From positions 2,170,001 through 2,234,000 of the forward strand of contig JAVTLE010000010.1 in the NCBI GenBank assembly GCA_033439295.1: a stretch of DNA of 64,000 bases. Direction: 5' to 3'. Made by a program: the position numbers and the translations under genes. Origin of the DNA: Deuterostichococcus epilithicus (taxonomy: Eukaryota; Chlorophyta; Trebouxiophyceae; Prasiolales; Stichococcaceae). The notes under the pieces were generated by a model that did not search any database, had not been told where the DNA came from, and saw only the letters and a program-made list of their open reading frames with translations. Of the stretch, positions 36,201 through 48,290 are shown in pieces (the stretch's first letter is position 1; each line of letters starts with the position of its first letter).

Positions 36201-39200
36201 CATCTGACCGCATCGCAGGCGCTGGAGGGGCTGCCGGGCGCTGACGCGCTGGAGGCGTACGAGTTCGTGGCGCGGCGGTCCGAGGGCTGGGACGGAGAGG
36301 GGCGCCGCCTGCAGAAGGAGGGCGACCGGCGCTCCCGTGCCGCCGCACGGGTACGGAACCGAAGCTTTTCCCGGTTGCACTTCATTGACAAGGAAGGGCA
36401 CTTCGACCTGATTCTTCCCGCGCTTGATCCATCGCTTGGGGCCATTGCTCCCCTTTGCACCTGGCTTGGAGGCTGCCCGGGGGGGTGAGTGGGGGGGGGC
36501 GTCTGCTGGTCCCTTGTTTTTTGCGCGGCCTGTCGGTGAGATGCAGCAGCTGCATTGCCCTCCCGGCCGCCCCTCTGCCCGCGGCCGAGGATCGTACCTC
36601 CGTGAGACCCCTGAGGGGTGAGGCAGCGGCGTGCCTTGGCCGTCTCATCCGCCGCGCCTGCACCGGCTGGAAAGCGGCGGAGAACACTGCGCTCGCCTCA
36701 TTGTGATCCAGGGCATGGCAGCTGTCAGCGCACGCCAGGCGTGATGGCTGCCGAGCCGCCACAGCCGCTCGGACGGCGCCCTGCAGGCGGACTGACTCCC
36801 AGCTAGCCCCACTGCTGGCCGTTCAAGAGCACTATCTGCTTTGAGGAGGGCGCACGTGCAGCGCATTCGCACTCCTCAGATTGCCAGGTCAGGTGCGCCG
36901 TTCCAGCTCAGTCGGCCCCGCTTGGGAGCAGTGAGGCCGATGCCATGCCTTGCCGCTTCCTGCCGCCGCAGGGCGCCAAGGGCGTGGAGCGGGGCAAGGG
37001 GCAGCTGGCGAAGCAGCAGGAGAAGCGCAAGCGTGCGGAGGACAAGGCCAAGTCGCCGGCCAACAAGAAGTGCGGCTGTCATCTGGCATGCCTATGGTCG
37101 CGTGGCATCAGCGCCCGCCGCTGCATACCCAGTTCACGAATTTGCCCACAAAGCAACTGGGGGCGTCCAGCTGGTCCAGCCAAGCGGCGCACAGGGCCCA
37201 CTCTCTTCGTCTCATGCAGCAACCCTCTTGGCCACAACTGAGTCGCAGCCGTGCGTTGCGCCCTGGCTCATGTGAGCTCTGCGTTTGATTTTATTTCTTA
37301 TGTCTGAAACAGGGGCAAGCCCGGCAAGGGCGGCACGCTGGACGCGTGGCTCGGCACCAGCGGCGGCGGCGGCGGCGGCGCGGGCGGGGCCGCGACATGC
37401 CGCCGCTGATGCTGCCGCGCATGGCGCTGCCGCAGCTGACGCTGCCGTCCGAGGATGGCCAGGACCCGCGGCCTGCCAAGAAGCGCAAGTGCGCTGTTTG
37501 TTGATCCTGAACTTACTTGCTTCACATCCTACTCATGTGTTGTCTCTCTCCCTGCATGTAGGACATGCGCCTACCCTGCATGTAGGACATGCGCCTAGAC
37601 GCCGGGCAGCCGTTTCGCCTGCGCTGCAAGCCCTCTCGTACGGCTGGTAGCGCATCTGTCTCACATCGCAGAAGGGCAATCTGCCGAGTCTCCCGGGCAT
37701 GTGCGCCCTCAAAACCTTCAAAGCAGCGCGGTCACTCTGAACCCTGACAACTCTGGTGCAGGGGTGTCACAGCGGCCGACCGTGATGTGGAGGCTGTCAT
37801 GCTGAGGATGCTCAAGCAGGTGCGGACTGCACAAGGCATTCACCCATTTCTGACATCAGCCAGCCACGATTTGCGACGCACAGTGTACAGCTGCTGCTGC
37901 GCCTGCTGCCCCTGCCAAGATGATGCTGGTCCCATGCACAAGCGCCCCACGCATGCCCCTGCAACTGTGTGCGCACCAACAGCCGCAAAAAGGTCCGTCC
38001 TCGTGCCGGGACGTTGCGTTAGACGCTACTCAGAAGCTCCAGCAACCGTCTTCTCAGACCCTGAATCTTAACACCCTAAGCCCTGAACCCGGACCGCAGG
38101 TGGAGGCAAAGTGCGAGCGGGAGGCGGCGGTGGCGGCGAAGAAGGCGGCGCGAGACGCTGAGCGGGCCGCCGCAAAGGCGCTGTCCGCGGAGGAGCGGCG
38201 GTTCGCGAAGGAGGCCGCCCGCTGCGCCAAGCTGGGGCTGCCGCCGCCGTCGCCGATGCCCAAGTGCGCGGCGCAGCTCTGTCGGTGACACCCTGAAGAC
38301 CTTAGTGCGGGCAGGACGCGGCAGGCGTGGTTGCGGCAGGGGTCCCAGCTTTGACGGCACACAAAGGGATCGGCTGAAGGGTGTGCGAGCGTCACGCATC
38401 CATGATGCAGACAGCAACTGGCAGCGGCGGGCAGCCTCGTCGTTCGAGCCGAGTCGGTTTGTGTTCGAGTACAGTTGCAAACAATTTCTTCCTGCCGCCA
38501 CCCTGCAGGCAGCAGCCGGCGGCGGCGGGCAAGCCCCCGCAGCCGGCGTACGGCTCGGAGGACATGCTCATGCCGGGCGCGCACCGCAAGCCGCCGGCGC
38601 CGGAGCCGCTCACCAAGGGGGTCGCCACGCCCGGCGCTCTGGCAGGTGCGGCGCAGCCTCACACCAGCAACTTCAGCAGCCTGGCGCACCAGCATGTTGC
38701 CCTGGACGTCGTTCCAGCTGGTGCTGGCTGCTGCTGCATGTGCTGAAGCCCAGAGGAAGCGCCTTCCAGCAGGAGCTTCGGCATCCTCGGCGGCGGCAGC
38801 TCACAATCGCATCGCACACACACCAGCAGCCGCCCTCTGAACCCTGAACCCTAAACCCTGAACCCATGGCTGATGGCTTTCCCCGCAGCGGCCCTGGCGT
38901 CGCTGGAGCTGCTGACCCGCTTTGCCAAGGGCTTCGAGCTGGACACCCGGCGGCTGCCGTCGCCCGACCAGGCGGAAGCGGCGCTCGCGGCGCCCGCTGA
39001 CAACGCCCAGGTGGGTCCTCGGAGAGCGTTCGGACCGTGGTAATCTGCCGCATCTCGGAAATATGCTCTGGCGGCTGCAATCGACAAGGTCGAGGCCGTG
39101 CCCGCGGCCGCCGGGCGACAGCGCCCACAGTGGGCTCTGAGAGAGAGAGAGAGACAGAGCCGCTCATCGAACCCAGAGTGTCCGAGAACGTCAAGGAGTC

Positions 39201-42200
39201 GGCTTTGCTGCTATGGCCGCGCATGTGAACCTTCAACCTGTGTGCAGCTGTCTGTTCCCTCCAGTCTGCATGCGAGCAGCTTTGCTTTCCATGGCCGGCA
39301 GCCGCATGTGGGAGCGCCATGCTGTCACATGCCTGCCGCATGCGGGCAGGCATTGGTTGAAAGATGCCGCCTGTCGCATGCTGAAGCTCTCATCGCTTGC
39401 ACCACCGCAACACCCACCACCGCGATGCGGCTGCTGACATTGCAGCTGCCGCGTCTACAACAACGGTTGTCCCGGTTTGTACAACCTTGACACCTTCGTC
39501 TCCTCGTGCTGACGTCTGATGCTGACCTCTCGGCACAGAACCTGGTGGCGCGCACACGTTGCCGGTAGAGGCTGCTGTCGGCGAGCTGCGGAGCGGGCGC
39601 GAGGCTTGCAGCCTCCGACACCATTCACGAGACCCTTGCAGGCTGAAGCCCGTCATTTTAACGTGTCCGCACAGAACGCGCTGGCGCTGCACGCGCCGCT
39701 GGTGGAGACGGTCGTCTACGAGCTGTGGAGCGGCGCGACGCAGGTGGCGACAGAAGGCAACCCTGACGTGCGTGCCTCCGACATCACAGGCGCCTACCCG
39801 CCCTTCAAGGTGCGGCCCGAGCACAGAAGATGCGGAACCCTGTGGACGGACCCAGACTCTGAGGGTTTGCGTCACTGGCCCGGCTCTGGCCTGCACATCC
39901 TGCAAGCAGACTCTGCAACCGATGCAGGTCTGCGCCTGGCCGGTGCTGCGGCCAGGCCCGGAAACGCATCGACTAGCCGCTGCCAAGCGTACCTGGCTCA
40001 ACCTCGTGGGCGGACTGGCGGGCGCTGTAGCGGAGGGCAGCAGCCCTGCTTTGCGCCGCCGGTGGGGGCTGTCAGCCGCGCCCCAGGCTCGAGTTATAGC
40101 TGTGCCTGCTGAGGTGAGGGGTTTTGCGGTTATGGTCTGCTAAATCGTTGACCGTGCACTGCTGCAGGAGGAGAGCTGGCCGGAGCTGGCGCGGCGCCAC
40201 TTCCTGCTGCTGGAGGTGGCCGCCATGGTCAAGGCGCTCGACCTGTCCGGCGGCCTCGGCCCCGCGGTCGGCGGCATGGGTGCGCGCCCATGAGGCTCCA
40301 CCCCGCCCTGTTCCCGAGCTGCTTGCCGGCACCTCGAACCCCCTCCCCATTCCGACTTCTGGTCCGGCCATGGTCGCCCTCAGTGCCAGTGTTCCTCATT
40401 AGCTGGGTACGGCACAGCGGGCCAGCCCACACCAGGCAGGCAACCCAGAGCCCACCGCTCCAGGCCCACCGACCGGCCGCCAGGCTCCGCCCACCACCGT
40501 CGGGGTGCAGTGCATCGAAGGTGCGCGTTCAGCCTGGCAGAGGCTGCTGGTCACTGCAAATCAGCGCAGCAGTGACCCCCGTCCCGCAATGCAGACGACC
40601 AGCCGCGGTCTCGGCTGCACGCGGATCCTGTGGAGCCTACCGCCGGGACTCGCAGGCTGCCGGGTGCGCTGCAGCTCGGTTTTGCAGCCTGTCGAGCGCG
40701 CTTTGTGTTTACGCAACTTTGCCAGGTCGACACGACAACCTGCTGGCCTTCCTATATGACCTTTCGGGCCCACAAAGACACAGCCCACAGGGCATTTGTC
40801 AACCTGGACTATCACCGACTATATTAGGGGGCCATGCCCTTGGCGCCGGAATGTGCCGCTTCAACACATCTTTGGCTCAATATAGATTTCCGCACCTCTC
40901 GTGTGCTGCCTGGAGACGCAGCAGAGGCCGTGTTCGCCCATGTGTGCTGGCGGAGGCGCAGTTCTTCGCCACTGCATCTGCAGGAACACCGATAAGGAAC
41001 CTTCCCTTCCCCAAAAACGGAAAAGGAAACGAGAAGGGGTTTCATTTTAGAATAAAGACAGGCTGCTTATGGTGACCGAATCAGTCCTCACTGAAGCCAC
41101 ATGCAGGCAAAGGCGCTGCGGCAGCCGTTGGCACTGGCAAACCGATGACTCAAAGCCAAATTTTCATCCATCGACTGTTGATGTGACACTCGAAGCGTCC
41201 GCAGGCACGAGCATGGCGTACTTGCTGGCGCTGATAACTAGCCGACTCGAAGCGAATGTTCATGCATAGATTGTTGATGTGACTCTCAATTTGACCTTCG
41301 ATCCGACCGCCGCGTCCGCAGGCACGAGCACGGCGCACCCGTTGGCGCTGATGGATGCCGCGACGGTGCTGCAGACGCTACTGGCCGGCTGCCCGGCGGA
41401 TCCAACGCACCACGTGGCGGCGCTGCCGCACACCGCCTGCCCCTCCGCGCCGGCCGGGCTGCTGGCCGTGCAGGCGCGCCTTGGTTTCTTGAGTATGTGA
41501 ATTCACGAGTCTTCGGGTGGCAGCAGACGTACTGCAGGTCCCCGAAATCCAGCCGAGGCTGGATCCCTATACTTCCCTAAATCTGGCGATGTCGGTATGC
41601 ATCCACATCATATAATTTACACTTCCTGCTGCCGGCCGCTGCATGCTTCAACCCCCGCTGCGTGCGCAGCGATGCCCCGCCAGTCACGTGGAAGGGAGGG
41701 CAAGCCGTTGCAAGACGCACGCCTTTGCAAGAGGCATCACAGTCACCTGAAGCGGCTGCCGCCTCTCCGCCGCGGCAGGACGCGACAGCGCTGGCGGAGG
41801 CGGAGGGCCACATGCAGGTGACGGGTAATGACGGCGGCGTCAACCCGGACGACGCGGGCCGCGCCGCTCTGATGCGCGCCGGCCGCCGCCTGCTGTGGAC
41901 GCTCATCGCCGAGACGGTGTGTGCATGGGATCAGCAAAAAGCTTGCTGGCAGGGGGCCCTGGCATGCCGGAGGCTTGCCGTCAACCTGGAACTGGGCTCA
42001 CATGGGGGCGCGGCGGCCACGCTGCAGGAGCGGCGTTGCATGTGCGAAGTGGCGGCCACACTTCGGTCTTCCGACTGCAGCGTGGGTCCCTGTGTCAATG
42101 TCAGCTTGTCAACCGGCGCCGCACACAGATGCGCTCGACGACTCGTCTGTTGTAAACGAGACAATTTCTACTGCTGCGCCACGCAGAAGTGTGGCAAGGC

Positions 42201-45200
42201 CCTGTGCAGCCGCGGCGGCGAGGCGGCGGTTGCCTCGCGCCTGGCGGTGCCCCTCGACCTGCGCATAGTGGCCGCCCGCCTGGAGCACGGTGCGCGCCCC
42301 CGCACCGCGACCGCAGCCGCTGCCGGCATCCTGCGCAGTCTCTGACGCACTTTGCAAGACTGCTGCCTCGCACTCGTGGCACCCGCTCCGGATGAAGCCC
42401 TGCACATGGCGCCGCAGCAGTGCAGCCTGTGTGCTCGCCAGCTTCGAAACCCAGCTCCAGAACCGCTGAGGAGGTGTTTGGAGGCCGCAGGCGTGTACGG
42501 CGCCGGCGAGGAGGGCCTGACGGCGCTCGCCGACGACGTGGCCTACGTGTGCACCCTGTGGCGGATCGGCTGCGCCAAGGGCAAGGGCTCGACGTTCGCC
42601 CGCAAGCAGCACGACCGCCGCGGCGCGGAGGGCGCCCAGAACGTGTCCGACGCGCNCAGACGCCGCCGTCAAGGCAGCGCGCGGCGCTGCTGGCGGCCAA
42701 GGCGGGCGGCGGGGAGGCGGCAGGCGCCGCAGGGGCGGAAGCAGCGGAAGCAGTAGGAGCGGCGGCGCCGGCGGAGCAGCGCAAGGATGCCATCGTGGAC
42801 GACCTGTCCAGGTCCTTGAACACGCTACACCCGAACGTTCCTGCGGCCCCGCCGCCGTCCCTCCTTGTTCCTGTTTTGTATTGTCCTCCGGCTGATTTGT
42901 TTAGTCCTCTGGCTGCTGTGTGTTGTCCACTGCCCCTTTGGAACGTACGCAGATGTATACACGCTCTCCAGCGGGCGCCCCAAGACAATCGGCAGCTGCG
43001 ATGGCTGCAATGGTCTGCTCGTCAGGGAACTGTATCCAAACCCTTTCGCTGCTGACAGATCACCAAGGTTGCCGCTGCTGCAGGATATTTGCGCCGTGGG
43101 ATGCACGCGCTACTGGAACAGCGAGGACCATAAGCAGATCAATCATCTGCCATCTGGATGGTTGCAGTGCTGGTCACTGCTGCTTGTCAGTAGTACTGTC
43201 CGCCAACTTCTGCTGGTGACAAAGTGTCATCTTATGTCCTACAACAGGCCCTTCGTGCCGTGGAACGCGTGCGCGGGCTGCTGGAACAGCGAGGACCCCA
43301 AGAAGATCGTCATCTGCGACGGCTGCGACGTCGAGTACCACACCTACTGCTTGACGCCGCCCCTAGACGAGGTCAGGCAACCTATCTGTAGCAGCAGCTC
43401 ATGTGAAGCAGTCCTGCTCCGTTCCCACAGCTGCGAGGGGAAGCAGCTCCAGTCGAAGCTCCTGAAGCTCGAAACACACGGAAGGCTGCCAATTGTTCCA
43501 TCATGTATGAGTGCAGCGGCTGCATTTGCATGTCTCCTTCTCGCCCCGCGCAGCGCCTGCAGGCTGCTGAGTGGCAGCCCAGGCGCATGCTGCGATGTGA
43601 CGAAGTTGCGATCTGCCGCTGCACTGTCTCAGGCGGCAATCAGAGGCCATGGATAGAAAGCCGTTGCATTGTGCGGGACATGCGTAGGACAGTGACAGCA
43701 CACCTTTGCACTGCACGTGCAGGCTGTGCGCTTTCGCTGCACTCCGTTGCCGATGGAGAGTGCGGTGCCAGAGGCTGCTGCTTCCTGCTTCCTACAGGTG
43801 CCGCAAGGCGACTGGTACTGCCCGCGCTGCAGCGAGCGGGCGGTGGTGCCCGGCATATCAGCCCCCGGCGCGCTACGCTGGCGCACGCCTGGCGCGCATG
43901 ACTACATCCGCCTTGCCCACATGCTGGGTGTGCGCCACACCCTGTGTCATGAATAACAACGTTCTCAAAGCTTGTTGGCCTGACTTCAGGCAGAGGCGGG
44001 ACAGCCTGTCGCGCTCGACCACTTGCTGCAGAAGCAGACGGCAGGCTGCGGGGTGCTTTCTCGACTATGGTGCCTCCTCACGCCGCATGTCCCGTCAGGC
44101 ATCAAGGCGGCAACCGCTCTTGCAGCGGGTCAAGCAAGCGGCAAAACCACGAAGCTTCGCCAAAGCATGCCGTGTTACATGCACTGAAGCCGTGTGCTGT
44201 ACACTGCAGCCACAGCAGCCGGCCGCCCCAGGTTTCCATACCCTACAGAATGCACGGGCAGCACCGTGCGCGAGGAGCTGGCCACAGACCAGCCAGCGGT
44301 GCAGCATAGCCATGAACAGACGGTCACCTGTTTCTGCGCAGGCAGCATCGACTACGACGACCTGACGGTCGACCAGCGGGCCGCGGTGCTGTCGGCGCTG
44401 GAGGCCGGGGTCCTCGACACCGCCTGGATGCGGCTGACGCTCGCGGACACGGGGGACCAGCGACGGGAGGCCAACCAGGAGCTGGCCGCCCTGCGCACGC
44501 GCCTGCGCAAGTGAGTGTGCTGCACCTGCCCTGCCATGTTCCGCGCGGACTCTGCTGTGGTTGAGGCGTGAAGCCCAGACCAGGCACGTAAAAGATGGTC
44601 CAGGAGCCACAGGTATTCGACGCAGGTGGGCTGATGTCCCCACCTTGACGGGATTCTGTCGACTCCCGCAGCAAAGAGCAGGAGCGAGAGGGGCTCATGC
44701 AGGCCGGGACGTTGTACTGAGGGTACAACTTGTACATGTTTGATATTCAAGTTAATATCAGTTAATATCAGGGGAGGGCACCCAGGTTGGGCAGCTTCGT
44801 CACCCCGTGCAGCGAGGAGATTGGGGAGGGGGGGAGGACCTCAGGCGCGCTAATCAGGCTGGCTCCCTCGAGGTCTTGCATGGGTGCAAACACACGTCTC
44901 TGGAGCTGTTGGAGCTTGAAGCTTGTCATCATGGAACATATAAGATCGAGGGTTCCGACTGCGCAGCAATGAGCGGGACAGGCCATGCCTCTGCAGCCAG
45001 GCTCTGTCCTCAGTGCAGGTGCAGAACATTCACGACCTGCACCTTGTTCAGCAGCAGCACCTCATTTTCATCATTCCGCGTCCTTCCTGCTCATGGACGC
45101 CTTTCATCGCCATGCCATCGACTGCGGCGCGAGAGAGCTTGAAGCGAGTTCCATTGGGAATCCAATGCGCCCCAAGCTCTCGGTGCCGGAGTCGATGGCG

Positions 45201-48200
45201 TTGTGATAGAAGCGGTCCATGAGAAGGAAGCCGGCAGCATGCCGGTTGATCTGCACCATAGTGCGAGAGTGCGCATGGAGGCTTGTTCAGCATGGAGGCT
45301 GTCACCGATGGGACTGCAAGCGTGTGAAGTCGTGAACGGCTCAAGCGCGCCACAGAGGCCACCTGGCCGAGGCCTAGCAATGCAAGTCGAGCACGTGTGT
45401 AGGTGATTTCACCAAACTCTCAAACGTGGGCGCAGCGGGCGCCCCGGGCCCAGGAGGACGAGTGCACGGCCCTATATAAGGCTTTCAGAGAAGTATCGCA
45501 AACAGATTACTTACTACATTACACAAAGAGGAGCGGGAGGAGGAGCTCAAGCGCGCCAAGGAGGCCGCCGCCACCAGGGCTTTCAGTGGACATTTGTTGA
45601 CAACAGAGGTCGGTTGACCAAGCTCCCAATCATGTGCGCAGCGAGGAGCGGGAACGGGAGGAGGAGCTTAAGCGTGCAAAGGAGGCCGCCGCCGCCGAGG
45701 CCGCCGCCGTTGCATTTGAAAAGCTGGAGTCTGCCGCCCCCAAGGGCAGCGCCAAGAAGGGCGGCAAGAAGGCGGCCGCTGCCGGCGCCGCAGTCGGCGC
45801 CGCCGAGAGCAGCGGCGNGGCCAACGGCAAGGCGGCGGCGGCGGACGGCGGCAAGGGCAAGAAGCGCGGCAGGCCGGCCAAGGAGGCAGGCGNNGGCGGC
45901 GGGGAGGAACCAGCGGCCGGCGGCGGGGAGGACCCAGCGGCCGGCGGCGACGCGCCCGGGGACGACGCCAAGGCACAGCAGGGAGGTGGCGACAAGGCCA
46001 AGCCCGCCAGGTTGGGAGCTTGCCTGTTGAGGCAACAGCATGCGCGTCGAACAGCACACACACCGCGCCAGCTGGGCCGAGCCTGCTTGCTCCTGCAAGG
46101 CCTGCCAGCGTGTGGTAACCCCTAAACCCTGGGCGTTGGTAGGGTTTAGGGAATTGGCAGACGGTCCCTGCGGCAGCAGGCGCATGCCACCTCCAGTCGA
46201 GTGTATCAATGCGAAATGTCCTGGACTGAGCAGACGCTCGTGCGCCGTGCTTGTCCATGCTGAGGCGTCAGCAGTCGCCCAGACGACGAGTCACAGCAGG
46301 GAATCACACAAAAAGGGGCAGGTTCACCGTGAGAGAAGGCAAGAGCGGCCACACAGGCGGCTCTGGAGGCACCGAGACTAGCAGATCCTTGACTGACGTC
46401 CACAATCAGGCCGCCAGACGCGCGACACGCTTTCCCACATGCCTGTGTCAATTCACGTCTGACGTTTGGCCCTTATGGCCTGTGCCGACAGGGGCACCCG
46501 GTCTAAAGGCGAGGCGCTGGAGGCAACGGCATCGCCAGAGGATGTGGCCCGCCTGTCGGCGCTGGCCGCCGAGATCGAGGAGCTGTCCGAGCGCCGGGTG
46601 CGACAACTTTCTAAACATTTGTGTCTGCGGCCTTCAGAAGCTTTCGGTAGCTTCACAAACTCCACCGCCCGGCCCCACTACACTTTCTGTCCTCAGCTGC
46701 TGCCGTGAGCTGGCGTCTGCGGTGTGGCCCTGAACATCGCTGTGAGGGCAGTTTCTGGTCGCCCAGCGACACACGCACTCCGCTCCTGTTGCTGCGCGCA
46801 AGGCAGTCGGAGAGACGCAGCACAGCGCAGGTCGTGGTGCTGCACAATTCTACAAGGCTCTGCCTGAGCCTGGGTCAGCGTGTGCCGCCTCTCTTTTGAC
46901 GTGCCCTGCTGCCATCGTCCCAGGCCTGCCAACCTTCAAACCATACTGGCTGCGCCGCATGCCGCTGTGTTGAATACCCTGAACCACAGCTTGACACTCG
47001 CACTGCAGGCGCCGCTGGGCTTCGACCGGCACTGGAACCGCTACTGGCTGCTGGCGGGGCCGCGTGCTGCGGCACCCCGCAACCGCGGCCCGCTCGTCTG
47101 CGTGGAGCTGCGCCCCAACCCCCTCAAGGTCTGGGCCACGACGCCTTCCGATGATACCTNCTCCCCCCCTTTCCAAGGCGCCGCGAATGAAGCAACTCGT
47201 CGGAGCAAGTGCATGCTTTTGGTGATCTCATTTGACCCTGGCCCTTCCACAGGGGTTCCTGAACACCCACAGTCAATCGCTCGCATACCACTGCAAGTGA
47301 ATTGTGGAGCTGAGGCGCCGCATCCTGGCATCGTTGCCTAGCTGCGGCAAACAGCCTCAGACATGAGCAGCCGACGTCCCAAGCATGTGAGCCGCATCAA
47401 GCGCAGCCAGCGCCCCGCAGCAGGGAGTAGCGCCGCCTCGACAGTCGCGCTGCCACACTCACACCTGACTGCCAAGTCTGACTGCCAGCATTACCGTTCC
47501 TGCAGGGTGGCGGCGCCGCGCCATTTGGCTCGCCGCAGAAGCAGCTGCAGCGGCAGCTGCCGCCCGACTTCGTCATGGCGGGCGCCTCCTGGGGTTGCTA
47601 CCCAAGTGCGGCGTCCCTGGACGCCCTGCTCGACTGGCTCAACCCCAAGGGTGCGCCTCTGAGGCCTTGTGCAACCTGAGTCTGACTCTCAGTCGGTTTT
47701 TTCATTTCACAACAGCTGGAGTCGGCCTGCACAGTTCCGACACCATCTGTTGCGCAGATCAGCTTGCAAGTCGAGTGCGATGCCGGCAGTGCCTTCCGCG
47801 CGTTGTGCTGCGGCGCCGTCCCAACTGCACTGTGCGCCAGTCAAGCGAGCCGATCGATCGGCGCAGCACAGCCTGAGCCTCCTCGCCTGCTCTGTCACCG
47901 CGCCCCTCCAATTGGAGTTGAGGGTTTAGGGATTACAATGACACGCAGGCCAGCGGGAGGCGCCGCTGCGGCGCAAGGTCCTGGAACACCGCCGCACGCT
48001 GCCCAGTCCCAAGGCGCAGCAGGCGGCGGATGCCGAGGCCGCTGAGCAAAAGATCATCGTCAAGCTGGGCGGCAGGGCAGCCGCCGACGGCGGCGGCGGC
48101 GCAGCAAAGGCAGAGGCGGGAACCTCTGCAGGGCCGGGTGTCGGGGCCGAGCAGCCGGCGGCGGGCGCCGAGGCGGGCGCGGCGGCACCAATGGGCTCCG

Positions 48201-48258
48201 CTGCTGCTGCCTTGGCTGTTGAGTCGAAGGTCGAGCCGGAGGCAGAGCAGCCAGCAGA

Positions 48259-48290
<32 letters not shown>

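Noticed and set aside
39530-39674. Extra MBD9-like exon before exon 15
   Set aside because: Open but with no phase-compatible donor and acceptor pair; joining 39010 to 39675 directly keeps the frame.
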